Shown one piece after another: positions 41,593 through 53,345 of a DNA stretch of 64,000 bases. The notes beneath the pieces were generated by a model. It was not told the DNA's origin. It saw nothing but the letters and a program-made list of their open reading frames with translations, and did no database searches. How positions within the stretch are numbered: the first letter of the stretch is position 1; the number at the start of each line of letters is the position of its first letter. The position numbers and the translations under genes are program-made. The DNA is from Rhabditoides inermis (lineage: Eukaryota > Nematoda > Chromadorea > Rhabditida > Rhabditidae), in contig CAWZYM010000272.1 in assembly GCA_963966185.1 (NCBI GenBank), positions 479,501 through 543,500 on the forward strand, read 5' to 3'.

Positions 41593-42068
41593 CTCTCTTT
41601 CTTTCTCCTGTCTTACCTACGCCCGCTGCATTCGGATTTCCTTGTGTTGGTTTGGAGTATCCACAAGTCACCGGACACTCTATCTTCATTAGGTCGACAT
41701 AGGCGAGGTGTCGGCACAGATGTGCTGACATCGGACAATCCGACTGGCCAGTGCGCGGGTCGATGTTGTCGACAGAACCTGGAACTATCGCTCTCTCCCC
41801 CTCTCTTTTCTTCTCCCTCCCCCCCCCCTTCTCTCTCTCTCTATCTCTCGCTTTATCTTTCTCTCGATGTCTCGTCTCCTACCTATGACCGGTGGAGACG
41901 TAACGCCTTGCGATGCGTTAGAGTATCCACAAGTCACCGGGCACTCGACCGTCATGAGGTCGATATATGATGGATGCTGGCACAGATGTGCTGACATCGG
42001 ACAATCCGACTGGCCAGTCAGCGGGTTGATTTTATCGACAGAACCTGAAACTCACTTACTTTCTCTCT

Positions 42069-42114
<46 letters not shown>

Positions 42115-42250
42115 CCTCCCTCCCTCCTTCTCCTTCCTGTCTTACCTACTGCCGGGGCATTCGGATTGCCTTGTGTAGCGGTAGAGTATCCACAAGTCAC
42201 CGGGCATTGTATACGCATTAGTTGGGCGTAATCTGAAAAAGGTTGAGAAT

Positions 42251-42296
<46 letters not shown>

Positions 42297-43906
42297 AGGA
42301 GAGAGAGAAGGAAAGAGAAAGAGAGGGAGGGAGGGGAAGAGAGAGAGAGAGAGAGAGAGAGAGATGTCACCTGGATTAGTGCAAAGCGCTGCTCTCTCAG
42401 GACAGTCCGACACGAGCAGATGAGGATGCACCCTGTCCTCAAATGTGGTCGCCGAATGATAGTCTGAAGAAACACAAACACCTACGCGCTATGCGCTTCA
42501 CACTCGTCATTTGATTTCATCAACGATACATGTCGCATCTGAAAACCCCTTCAACCCACCAATAGCATCGTAGACATTGGAACATGTGAGGTAGTTGGGG
42601 ATGGGTGGAGAGGCGGCGCCGGACGACAGCTCTGCAATACACTGACGTTCAATCATCGATGCGGACTGAGTTACGGCGAGTGTTGCTGGTCGCACCGCAG
42701 AAACCACACGTGCGCGGACACTGCTCACGCATCACACCAAAGAAGAGAGCGTTCGAGCAGAGCCACGCTCGCTGCGGACAGTCCGGCACTTGCGTCTCCG
42801 GGTTCAACAGATGATAAGTTTTAGAGTTAAAAACCTGTGGCTGCGATTGTAGTGGACGGGTTTGAGGAGATCTGTCGACACAACGCAGATGCGGCTTCTG
42901 AACATGATGAGACAATCTTAGAAATGGGTATGCTCTCAATCTCACAGTTTTTTGTTTGTTGAAAACCATAAGTCGCTTCGAAAAAAAAGCTAGAGAGGGA
43001 TTCACTACTACCTACATTCCTCACATATAATGATAGCGCCGAGGGTTGTGACTTGCCTATAGTGATGCCCTGTCTTCCACAGAACCCGCATGTCGCCGGG
43101 CACTGCACTCGCATCACATCGTAGTACACGGGGTCAGTGCAGAGGGCGGTCCGGGCGGGACAGTCCGACACCCCAGTCTCCGGGTTCAACAGGTCCGCAC
43201 ATGTGCGCAAGTCTGAAAAGTATATGATTTGGTTTTATGATATACTACTATTGTGTGCTAGATTACTGTAGTACAGCACACAATACTATGTATACTAGGT
43301 ATACTATTATATAGTTTTATCATCTTCTGCAACAAATACTATATACGACACTATGTATTATGTCTACAGTATACTCTCCTACCGCAGTGTACTCACTGGA
43401 CGCGGACGCGACAGCCGCAGTGCCACAGAAGCCGCATGTGAATGGACACTGCACTCGCATGAGCTCATAGTAGGCGAGGTTCGAGCAGAGCGACTGCAGC
43501 CCGGGACAGTCGGAGACCAGAGTCGACGGGATCACGCGGTCGGCACACGCTGAAATAGTGAAATGGTTGTTCTCTTCGAGAAAAAAAACAGTTCGAAATA
43601 GTTGGAGGCTAGTCGGAGGTAGTTGAAACGCTGTTTGGTAATAGTTTGAAAATTAAGAGCTCTACTTCAGAGTGTGGTTAGTCTCTCTGAAAGGTGTCCT
43701 TCAAAATTTATTTTCAAGGTCCTTTCAGTCAGTTGGACAGAGTTTCGAGGACTACTGACAGCTACTGCAAGATTCACACTGTAGAGTCTGATTAATTTCA
43801 TATCTGAGTTTGATACATTGCCTTATTACCAACCTGTAGCCATCGCGGCAACACTATCGATGAGATAAAGTAGAATAATCGAGTGCAATAAACGTCTAGC
43901 TTTCAT
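41377..43906 (-). CDS. Secreted ShKT-repeat protein, 3' end cut by a LINE
   Basis: Minus-strand exons: 43906-43834 (signal peptide MKARRLLHSIILLYLIDSVA), 43549-43397, 43212-43025, 42834-42696, 42631-42530, 42463-42371, 42232-42146, 42044-41883, 41778-41617 and 41496-41377. All joints keep frame; nearly all are phase 1, typical of shuffled extracellular modules. Seven ShKT-like modules are visible (C...DC....LC......M...CP.TCG.C). The first two keep six Cys; the third lacks the first Cys; modules 4-7 lack both first and last Cys (TCGYS). Exons 42044-41883 and 41778-41617 are both 162 bp and very similar, so they arose by recent duplication. ShKT proteins in nematodes are secreted and of mostly unknown role. 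The last module reads straight into LINE sequence after ECPVTCG. A GC donor at 43057 is an alternative to the chosen 43025 donor. Confidence 0.75.
41541..42365. repeat. (CT)n/(GA)n tracts in each ShKT intron
   Basis: Tracts at about 41541-41600, 41790-41870, 42062-42125 and 42252-42364. On the + strand the first three are CT and the last is GA-rich on +. They fall between the duplicated module exons and probably moved with them. Confidence 0.8.
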
Positions 43907-44185
43907 CGCTTCATCCAAATAGAGTTATAGCGCAGCTTTTATACGCGTTCTCTTTTGTCCGATTCTCTTTCAAGCTACGTGTACGCGCTTTGTTCGAAGA
44001 GAGTTTCACAACCGCACGGTTTGCTGTATGCATAATTATTTTGTCTTTGACCGTTTGTTTCACTGCATGTTTCATTCCACATAATGCGAAAAGTGAATGT
44101 CGGACGACGGACGCCGATTGTTCATTCGATCTAAACAAGGACAATGCTGCTGATCTATAATGGTGAAACAAGAGAAGACTACCAC

Positions 44186-44395
44186 TACTGTCCCGATCAC
44201 AAGCTTTGACCATTCGGCCGTGACGTCCCGGCCCGGGCCGTGACATAGCGTGACATTGATTATATATCGTTATCTGATCAAACTAAAAAATAAACCAAGA
44301 ACACCATTAAATTCAGCATGCATGATTTGCCCGGAAAGCATATTTCAATCTCATTTTCTTGATTTAAATTGACGTCCATGTGAGAAACACGATTC
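44186..44395. repeat. Dispersed repeat, copy 1
   Basis: About 210 bp matching 48426-48642 in the same orientation, with some 15-20 differences, from TACTGTCCCGATCACAAG to GTGAGAAACACGATT. On the minus strand CGGCCGAATGGTCAAAGC resembles a Pol III A box, suggesting a SINE-like origin; no B box is seen. Confidence 0.75.
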
Positions 44396-44498
44396 TCCAC
44401 AAAACCTGAGTGGAGACAAAATGACTCAACCACAATACCAGAGTGGGAGACACTAGAAACACTAGAATCATACAAGATTCAACAGGGGAAACAGACAC

Positions 44499-44708
44499 TC
44501 ACTTTACCGGCTCATCTCCTTCCACTCGGGCATGTTGTCCTAGCGACAGGTCCATATCCAATATCGTACTCTTATAGTTGTCGACAGGTTCATACATCAT
44601 ACTCGAGCTCCTTCTTGCACTGGTCGTTGACGGGTCCTCCGACGCAGCTTCATCTTCGTGAATCCAAAGTTCTTGAAGAAGCCGGATCCTCCGATGATAA
44701 TAACTCAC
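44499..44708 (-). CDS. Possible exon of unknown protein
   Basis: A 69-codon frame, acidic and Ser-rich (DEAASEDPSTTSARRSSS), with GTGAGT-like sequence at its end. Composition is more protein-like than surrounding frames, but no family is recognised and no joining exons were found. It may be a gene remnant. Confidence 0.2.
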   Translation of the reverse strand: MSYYHRRIRLLQELWIHEDEAASEDPSTTSARRSSSMMYEPVDNYKSTILDMDLSLGQHARVEGDEPVK

Positions 44709-46145
44709 AGTATACGGGTCTCCATTTACATTGAAAGATAAGGCTAATTACGATACGTTTCAATATCACTGAAAAATAGATATACGAATTACATGTCTGA
44801 GTATATTACGTTATTTAATTCGTGTTTTTTCAGTTGAAGTATGTACGCTGCATTGTATCATAAGGTGTCTTATACATACATATAACAAAGTCTCATGCAT
44901 AGTCTCTGCCATAAATTAGGTATCCATCATTAAGTAGGTAGGTCTGAGTATGAGTCTCACTGTTCGCTAGTCTGCACTGCGAAACTCACTGCGTATCGCA
45001 CTCACTGCGCGAGCCGATATTCAGAAAGAGAAATTAGCGTGTCTCAAATTGACTGGTAAATGTCGGACTGGCAAAGTATGCGCGCTAGTAGAATAAATAC
45101 TAATTCACAATAGTCGTCCTTATTACACTAGTTCGCGTATTTCTGATGATTTAAGAGTTGCGTGACCTCTGGTCGCAACATGTTACATGTCGAGGATCTG
45201 ATAAATTCAAAAATTATTTCAAAACTTAAATGAATCACACACATTAAAAACCATAATCATAATTGTCCGCTTACCCGTATTCATACGTTGCAGTCAATCA
45301 TCAACACCGACATTATTACGCATTATACAATTAGTAACTGTCATTTGTAACTATATAGTTGTCGGCGCTGTTGGTTTCTTGCACGGAAACAACCCAGTAG
45401 AATAACCGTTTTTGTTACCAAAATTGCACTCTGCCTTCCACACTGACATGTAAGGAGGAGCTTGTTGCAAGAAGCAATGTGAAAACGCGAAGCTAACGAG
45501 GAGACGGTACAACACCTATCATCATCCCTAACTAACTTCCGAACCATATAATCAAGAGTTATCAATTTGTATTCTTCTCGACTCTTACGAGTAGAATGCA
45601 AGCAATTTGTCAATGTTCATCTTTTTTCGATCTCGAGGAGGAAGTGATTCACGCCCGTTCCGGTTTTATGCATGTTTGAACTGCATGTACAGCAGATTAC
45701 GCTGCATTAACTAACTTCTGGAGCGTCGTCATATTGTTTTGTGTCGATTACTTGTGACTTGTTTATGACAGTTGTTTCACGTTCTATATCTTTCCTCATA
45801 CCGTACATAATACTATCCAGAAAACCATTTATCGTCTCTATTGTTACTGACGGAAGTGGGTGACACAATATTCTGTCGTATTACCCGAAGCCGTCTCTTA
45901 CCTTGTAATTAGGCTGTATAATCGGAATGAATAATACGTGCCATTTGTGACATTCGCGCGTGTGTCAGTTTTGTGCAGTACATTTTCAAGTATCTTTCTT
46001 TATAAAACACTGTTTACAATAGACTCGCACTTAGCTCAAGATTTTTCGTTGAAAACATTATTGTGTGTTTTGAACAGACCGTATACTGAACGAATTGCAC
46101 AGCAGACTTGTTTTCGCTTTTCATTTCTCTTTTTCACTGTTCTCC
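44709..46145. other. No gene recognised
   Basis: AT-rich; short frames on both strands without family resemblance or consistent splice borders. Confidence 0.4.
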
Positions 46146-46149
46146 TGAC

Positions 46150-46222
46150 ATGACCACGTGGCGTATTGGTAACGCTCTCGTCTAACGAGCGTGACTTGCT
46201 GGTTCGATCTCGGCTACCCTCG
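46150..46222 (+). pseudogene. tRNA-like sequence (A and B boxes)
   Basis: TGGCGTATTGGTAACG (A-box-like, 46159) and GGTTCGATCTC (B box, 46201) with tRNA spacing and an ACGCTC/GAGCGT stem between. The stem gives a nine-base loop and the acceptor arm pairs poorly, so I call it a tRNA-derived repeat, not a functional tRNA. Confidence 0.5.
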
Positions 46223-46477
46223 CAAAATTTTGTCAAATTGAAAACACCATCCAAAGGGTTCTGATCGTTAAAAATAAATAAATTTATTACACCACAAGTG
46301 ATGCGCCACACATGAAATGCCTGTGAACAATGACAATGAACGGGTAGAAGTTGCAGTAGAATGTTTCCAGTAAACCAGCAATGAGAATCCACGATGACGA
46401 TGTGTCTTCTGGCTATCGGCTGACAACGTGTCAGGGTGGTCGCCAACCCACCGCGGTAGCGGAACTTCTTTCGGCCC

Positions 46478-46548
46478 ACGGGTGGCATCGAACCCGCGAC
46501 CTTTCGATTGAGAGCCGCGCACACATCCACTGCGCCACCGCCGCAATC
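46478..46548 (-). pseudogene. tRNA-derived SINE head
   Basis: On the minus strand: A box TGGCGCAGTGG (46537-46527), TCTCAATCGAAAGGTCGC, then B box GGTTCGATGCC (46493-46483). The sequence after the B box includes AGCCAGAAG, also present in the SINE at 52499, so both may belong to one family. The acceptor stem does not close. Confidence 0.55.
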
Positions 46549-46611
46549 GTTGTCTAACGACCCTAATGTCTCTCATGAAAAGAGTGGAACTCATTTGCGG
46601 GCTTACTATAC

Positions 46612-47983
46612 ATGAGAAGGACTCGAACCCGAGTCAGCACGCATCGATGTTGTGCTGGCAAAAACATTTATCTTATTCCCCTTTTTTATTTCTGGATTTT
46701 CAGTTTCGAAACAACTGCACTTGTTTTTTTCTAAATGTCATATGAATACCGGAATCTGCAAGGGGAATCAGCATCGTTTAGCGACAAACACATGTTTACT
46801 TTGATTCGAAAATGAAAATCTCTGTGCATTTGTTGTAGCGGGTTGTATTTCATGCTATCATTTCAATAAAATTCTCTTTTTTGAATCACATTTCTTCTAC
46901 ACTGCTAAATGTTCTTCAGTTATATATATGCTTGCTTACTCTTTTTGGCAATCTCTACAAAATCACCACGATTTTGGTTTTATACGATGCTCGATTGTTC
47001 GTGTATTCGGAGAATTTGCTGATGAGTATTTTCAAGATTCTTATGTTTTTTGAACATGTTGTTTGCGATAACCAAACTTATATAGTATATACACGTTTAC
47101 TAAACTGTCAGATAGTAAGGTTCACTATGTGTGTTCGTCTTATCTATCTTGTAGTCTCACATGTTAATATATTACCAAAATGATTCAGATGAATTAGATC
47201 TTCCAGCGGTTTCTCATCCACGTACATACATACATACGTAAGTGGAGAGTAACAGTCACCACAGATAGTATATTCCTGGTTGGAATAGCCACTAAGAACC
47301 TACACCAAGAATAGCCTACACCAAGAACAAGCCGAGCGAGCGCTCATTCTACGGGCGCACATCCAGCATCTAATGTCGAGTACGAGGACTTCTCGCGTCA
47401 AAAAAGAAGATCATCTACAGGAAACAACAAATCGATTAACGTCGTTGGCTACTCTTCTATCAGCTCACTGTCTCGTGACCGCCGTTTTTACTCCGTTACA
47501 CTATACGCGATAACTACCGTTTTTCACTCAAAAAAAAGGCACACAGCTATGTCCTCTGTTCCACCGGTGGCATCATAAACAAGAAATCATGACGTGATTA
47601 TGGCTGCCAATAGACGTTATAGTTCATAGCTTTTTATGACTATAATTCACGATTCTCGCAACGTCCCTAATCACATCAATAAGAGTACGATTACCGTTGT
47701 GAGTTAAGGATTGGTGTAGAGAACGGACTAATGACTGATTGTACTGCGTCGGCATTAACTCAAGATACTTCAGATTCATCCGCTGGAAACTGGCGGTTGC
47801 AAGTTACTTAGATGCGTACTGCGTACATCGCTCTGAACATTGAAACGATGTGTGTGTGTGAGCAAATGTCTGGACAGTCTGGACGCTGATGAGTGTGTGT
47901 ATCTCAACGCGCTTCTATGTGCGTTTATCGTAAGCGAAACTCGAGCCAGCGCGGCCAACGTTTTCGTTGCACTCCTGAAGTTG
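46612..47983. other. No gene recognised; one isolated B box
   Basis: A perfect B-box-like GGTTCGAGTCC occurs on the minus strand at about 46624-46634 without a clear A box. The rest is AT-rich with short frames only. Confidence 0.35.
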
Positions 47984-48161
47984 CGGTCAGTCTCTTCAAA
48001 ACACTTCCGAAAAAAAGACACTTTGGAATAGCCTTTCGAATCGTCCTCAGAACACTCCCAAATTGCCTTCGAAATACTCCCGAATACCCCCGAACACTTC
48101 GGAATGTCTTGCTATACCTTCGAAACACTCCCGAATAGCTTTCGAAGAGACTGACCGCACC
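47984..48161. mobile_element. Small inverted-repeat element
   Basis: Ends GCGGTCAGTCTCTTC and GAAGAGACTGACCGC are inverted repeats; the 178-bp interior is built from imperfect copies of TTCGAAACACTCCCGAATA. No clear target duplication. Confidence 0.6.
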
Positions 48162-48425
48162 TTGAAAACCGTCTACAATGTTTTCTCCCGTTCTTCTACC
48201 ATTTGACTTCGCCTCTCCACGTCAGTCATGTCTGCTTCCGGTCCGTACATATCAATCTACTCAAACTCCCATACTCAAGTAGAGTGTGGGTTGGCGTAAT
48301 GGAGATCTCTAAAATGAAGAGCCTCTCGCCCACGAGACACGAAATGATCGTGCGTAGCGGCTCGCGTCGCGGTAGAATGGTGTCGCTGGATCGGTCTACG
48401 CCCGCCGTCCAACCCGTAACCCAAG

Positions 48426-48642
48426 TACTGTCCCGATCACAAGCTTTGACCATTCGGCCGTGACGTCACGGCCCGGGCCGTGACATAGCGTGACATTGAT
48501 TATATATCGTTATCTGATCAAACTAAAAATAAACCAATAACACCAATAAATTCAGCTTGCATGATTTGCCCGGAATGCACATTTCAATCTCATTTTCATC
48601 ATTCAAATTGACACCCGGGTGGACATGTGAGAAACACGATTC
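48426..48642. repeat. Dispersed repeat, copy 2
   Basis: Second copy of the repeat at 44186-44395, same orientation. It contains the palindrome TGACGTCACGGCCCGGGCCG and a short insertion (CCCGGGTGGA) absent from copy 1. Confidence 0.75.
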
Positions 48643-49599
48643 AGCTTGAAAAGAAGCCGCTGTGATTGAAGTCACATTGAGTATAGATAAACAAACTTCT
48701 GGATTTATACCTATCTATATATTGTTGATCTGTATACAAAATATCGTAGTAAATTTTATTTCATTCATCGAGATATTTCGATGCAAAGTGGCTGTTTCAA
48801 ATTGACATCTTTCGATCCGTACACTTTTCACTGGCTCAATGACGTCCGATCGAAATGGGAACTGCACCACTGAACAGCCCATGTTTCACTCCATCTTATT
48901 ATAATGTTGTTTTAGCATTTCGTTTTCATGATTTTCGCTATATTTCACACTCGAGTCTTGTTTCGAGAACCCGGTGCGAGAGGGGAGGGGGCGGGGCGTA
49001 GAGGAGTCGCGTCTCTCTGGCTGTGCCCTGCCACAGGCGGGCGAGACTGCGACGCGATAACATATCTGACTTCCCCACTTCAACTTCATGAATTCAAAAT
49101 TTATCAATCTGAAATTGTTCTCCACATAACCCAGAGCATATGTCACTGTTTGCTTGACAGTCGACCACTATATATGTAAGCCACTCTTCCTCTCTAGTCA
49201 CTGATGCAAACGAATCGAGGTCACTCAGTTAGATTCAGTCTACTCTGTGCCACCTGTCCTGATGGTGTTGTTGACTACGCGCGTGCCGTACAACATTAAG
49301 TGCACTTAGCCATTGACTTGATTCGGGTTGTATATCAAATATCATACTCTTATTTAAACAACCTTCTTTTTTTCTAACACGTTGGGTTGTTGTTGTGGCT
49401 GAGGGGTACAGTAGACAAGTGTTTGAACTGTGCCAACGTTCACTAAATGAACGAAAACAAGTCATTTTTACCTTCTGAAATATATCAGTCAACTATTCAT
49501 GCATCAGTTTCATATTGTGTTCGTGAGCTGTCTTTGTGAGCTGTTAAAACGCCTATGAGGAATATATATTAACGTTTTTATATCTTTTTTTTAAAGGAA
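48643..49599. other. Upstream region of the serpentine receptor
   Basis: No coding exons seen. A GC-rich patch (GGGGAGGGGGCGGGGCG, about 48983) is present. The promoter of the gene at 49600 should lie here. Confidence 0.4.
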
Positions 49600-51109
49600 A
49601 TGGATGACATCATTCCGAAACCTACAATTACACTCGGCCAATTGTTTCTCACTGTATTCACATTTACTTCGCTTCTTATTTACATTCTAATTATTGTGAT
49701 AATTGTTCGAGACAGAAATTCCCGCAGTTTCTACTCTATCTTCTACGCACTAGTTGTCAATCAGGTGAGTAACATACTAGTTTTTTCATGTTTCAAAAAT
49801 TATGTTTTTTTCAGTTCATCGTTGACTTATTAATGTATATTGTTGTTGACGTCTTGTTTCGTCCACGAAAATATCGTTGGTTCTCGTTTTACAAGGTGAA
49901 ACGCATATTGATTTGTTGGTATTTTTGCCGTTACAAAAACGCACCTGTTGCGATAAGAACGAATTTCAAAAAAAAACTCGATTCACGTTACAAAGCAGCA
50001 GTGATTCAGGAAGAGGCGAACTCTGCTCTCGCCACCTTCTCTCTCTTTTGTCTTTGTTGGGTCCGATCCGTCATGTATCTTGGCTACATACCATTCGCAC
50101 TCAACAGACTTATAGCATGCGTGTTTCCAATGACTAGTTTGGTCAATTCATTGACACGTTTCACAAACAACAACTGCACGTTTCAGCTTTGGTCTCGGAA
50201 AGTGTTTGCCGTCATCGTTCTATTCTTATGGCTGCCTCCCGTAACCATTAACATAGCCCTGTTCCTAACAATGCAGTACAACAACTCATTCATGATCAAC
50301 CCAGGAACAGGCGTGTTGCAACTCCATTCCAGTAATAACATTTCTGACGTGAGTCACCGCCTACTCGATGACTATACAGTATACAGTATATAAGTATATA
50401 TAGTATACAGTATACTCATTAGTATACTACTTAATAAGTACAGTTTGTTTGTGTTCAGGTACAAACTCTTCAAGGTCTCGTTGTCGGTGTGATAGTTTCG
50501 ATCATTTGCTTTATCATGTATGCTGTCGCTATCTTCAAGACACGCTCAAAAAAAGTTCGTTTCACTTTCTGTCGAGCTTTTTTTAAAGAAAATATGTTTT
50601 GCAGGAAAGAAATGCTCGTTATCAAAGGCAAAGCAGAGTAGAAAAAAATCTGCTAAAATGTTCAGTAAGTGAACAAAAAAAAACACACAATTACGGTTCC
50701 AAATTCAGGCAATAACGTTTCTTCCGATGGTAATTGAATCGATTCGGTCAATGTTCCATTACTACGGGCAACACTACGATAAGGTGATTTTATCAAACGT
50801 AGATCTTGCACAAACAGCATGAATTCAAACCCGATTGTTTATTCGGATTCTCAAACATGCTAGAGTACCGAATGTAGAAATGACTAACTGAATTATATTA
50901 AGGAAATGTACGTTCTTCTCACGGAACTCTTTTTCTACACTAGTGACATTGTTCTTTCTACACAGGTAAGTCATTCATTCGCATATGTTGTAACTTAAAA
51001 AAAAAAAACAGTTTGGTTTTTGCAGGCGTGGGCGCTTCTCTACACTAATCGTGTTATCCGACAAAAAATTCTTTCCATTCTCCGGTTCAAGTGTGTTTAT
51101 CAGTTTTGA
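49600..51109 (+). CDS. Serpentine chemoreceptor-like 7TM protein (Srg-like), 8 exons
   Basis: Exons 49600-49764, 49815-49895, 50010-50348, 50459-50554, 50605-50664, 50709-50783, 50903-50965 and 51026-51109 are all phase 0 and give 320 aa ending at TGA. The length and pattern of hydrophobic segments fit seven membrane spans: LFLTVFTFTSLLIYILIIVI (TM1), FIVDLLMYIVVDVLF (TM2), LATFSLFCLCWV (TM3), VFAVIVLFLWLPPVTINIAL (TM4), VVGVIVSIICFIMYAVAIF (TM5), then a charged loop, FLPMVIESI (TM6) and a last exon WALLYTNRVIRQKI. This is the layout of nematode serpentine receptors, nearest in my judgement to class Srg; Srv or Srx cannot be excluded. They are candidate chemoreceptors in sensory neurons. The 3' end is 80 bp from the large inverted repeat. 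Confidence 0.75.
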
Positions 51110-52498
51110 AAGATTAAAAGTTCTCTTTTCTTGCAATATTTTTAATGCAAGTTTACAGCACAAACCTGGTGCATAGAACCCGTCTTAAACTTTTCCCCCA
51201 TTGAGACTAATATTTGCTATGGTGTGTGTCTGTCCGTCATTCTTTCCGGAGAGATATCTCTTTTCAAAGTATACTCTATTTGCTAATTTTTTTCTAGAAA
51301 GTTTCCTCAACACCCGAGAACGCAAAATTCCAAATATCTCGTCAATAGCGATCTCCTAATCATAGTTATCACCTAATCTCTTAACTATGGAGAAAAATTT
51401 CAAAATACTTCAATCAGAACCAAATTTGGAGAGTAGGTGAATCGACCTAGAAAAAGTCGATAGCCGCGATACCAGCTGCCTGTGACCTCATCTTCATGCC
51501 CAAATAGGCGAATGTACCCAAAATGCACCCAAAATTCATGATCATCGATTTCTATAAAAATTGAATAGAAGAAAGATTACGTTTAATAGATTATATAAAT
51601 TGGTTTCCTTTTTTGAAAAGTCACCAAACATGGCGAATATGATCGACTTTTCGTACAGACGAGATAGAGGGTCCAATTTGTAAACTTAAGCTTCTATGGG
51701 CAAAAAAGCCCTTCTGTCATAGTTTCAGATCAATCGGACTTTGTCTTCATACAGTATTAGACACTTTCTGAGCGCGCGTTACTTGCTGGGGTCGCGCCCA
51801 CCGGATTGCTCGCTACCAGCCGCCAGGTCAACCGATCGATATCGAATAGTTGGCATTCGCAATCACTGACCCATATCCACTCAGTTGTGTCTTTTTTGAT
51901 AGGAATATGTCTAAATATAACAACAATGGATTGAGTCAGTTGAAAAAGACAAAATTTCTATCTTTAACAAATAACTTTGACAAAACGAAAAGTTGAAGGT
52001 TGAAAGTTAAGAAAATTGTTTCGAGACGTCAATAGATAGTGCTTTCTATTGACGAAATCAAATCTCAAACTGTCAATCTCAAACTCAATCTCAAACTGTT
52101 TCAAACTCCTTCACACGTGTGCACAACGTGTTAGGGCGCGCCAGCCGGCTTCTTTTCTCGAAATCATTGTAGACGTAATATAGAACTATGTACTGCTTCT
52201 TTTTTCAGTTGAAACTAAGTTTTGAGTTTATTACTTGTTCTCTTGTACATATTCAGCCTGAAATTCCGCTTTTCGATGCAGTACAGTGTCGAGTGGAAGT
52301 GAGGTGAGGTGAGAATCGAGTTCACCTTATACATGTCATTTGGCAAGCACAGGCGGTCAAATTATATTTTTAGAACGTGAGAGAGTAGACAGCAGGGAGA
52401 GAAGACAGTAGAGAAGAGAGTAGTACTTTCTGTTAATTTTTTTTACATAACTGTTTTTCGATGCAGTACAGTGTCGAGTGGAAGTGAGGAACGCTCTA

Positions 52499-52797
52499 TC
52501 CACTGCCGGGGGCGCGGCTCAGTGGATAGAGCGTTCGTCTCTCAATCTCACGGTCGCTGGTTCGATCCCCCTCGGAGTCAACCGTTCTTGTTAAATTCAT
52601 CCAGCCCCTGTGGTGTGGCAATCCACTCTCATGGTAGCCAGAAGGCGTCACAGCACCATCTGCGGACTCAAGAACGGAATTCAAGACGTCCGACGCCACC
52701 CAATCCAACTACCTCTGCTGACGTTGTCGTAATCCAAGAACCCCATCTTGTTCTCGACTAGGAGGACCCCGGATTCAACCGGCTAAACAAAAAAAAA
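52499..52797 (+). mobile_element. tRNA-derived SINE with A tail
   Basis: Head GGGGGCGCGGCTCAGTGGAT includes a near-consensus A box, and GGTTCGATCCC is the B box at 52559. A body of about 220 bp follows, then CTAAACAAAAAAAAAC. The short sequence before the head (AACGCTCTATCCACTG, 52491) is complementary to CAGTGGATAGAGCGTT inside the head, a 16-bp snapback. Confidence 0.75.
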
Positions 52798-53194
52798 CTG
52801 TCTCTCGAAAGTCGCAGTGACTACTGCAGATGTGAGAATAGAAGAGTAGACAGAAGGTACCATAGTACTTTCTCTAGAAAGTTGTTGTCACCGGAGCGGG
52901 GACGTGAAAGTATACAAGAGAGAGAATGGGAGAGAGAAGGGAGAGTAGACATAACTGTCTCTCGAAAGTCGCAGTGATAGTGATTACTGCAGATGTGCAG
53001 ATGTGAGAGTGAGAGTGGAAGAGGTGACGAGAGTTGAAAGTAGACAGAAGAAAACATAGTAATGTCTCTAGAAAGTTGTTGTCACAGTAGAAGAAAAAGA
53101 TGCAGTAGACAAACAAGAGCATAGTATTAGTATTGTCTCTAGAAAGTTGACAGTAGACAATAGAGAATATAATACTGTTTCTAGAGAATATAGT

Positions 53195-53345
53195 ACTGAG
53201 AGAGAAAGAGAAAGAGAGAAAGAGATAGCGACACAAAGGGAGAAGGAGAAGAAAGAGAGAGGAGAGAAAGGGGAGAGTAGAAAAGTGTCGAGGAAAGAGA
53301 GAGAGAGAGAGAGAGGGGGGGGGGGGGGGGGGAGGAGGAGGGAGA
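53195..53345. repeat. Purine tract with poly-G run
   Basis: GA-rich sequence ending in a run of about 18-20 G at 53315-53334, followed by GGAGGAGG. Polypurine strand on +. Confidence 0.9.

Noticed and set aside
46150..46222. Functional tRNA gene
   Set aside because: A and B boxes are good, but the anticodon stem leaves a nine-base loop and the acceptor ends do not pair well.
46036..46530. 164-aa minus-strand frame
   Set aside because: Runs through two tRNA-like sequences; its apparent motifs are translations of A and B boxes.
47886..47935. Hammerhead-ribozyme-like CTGATGAG followed by GCGAAAC
   Set aside because: The sequence between them cannot form stem II and no stem III or cleavage triplet fits.
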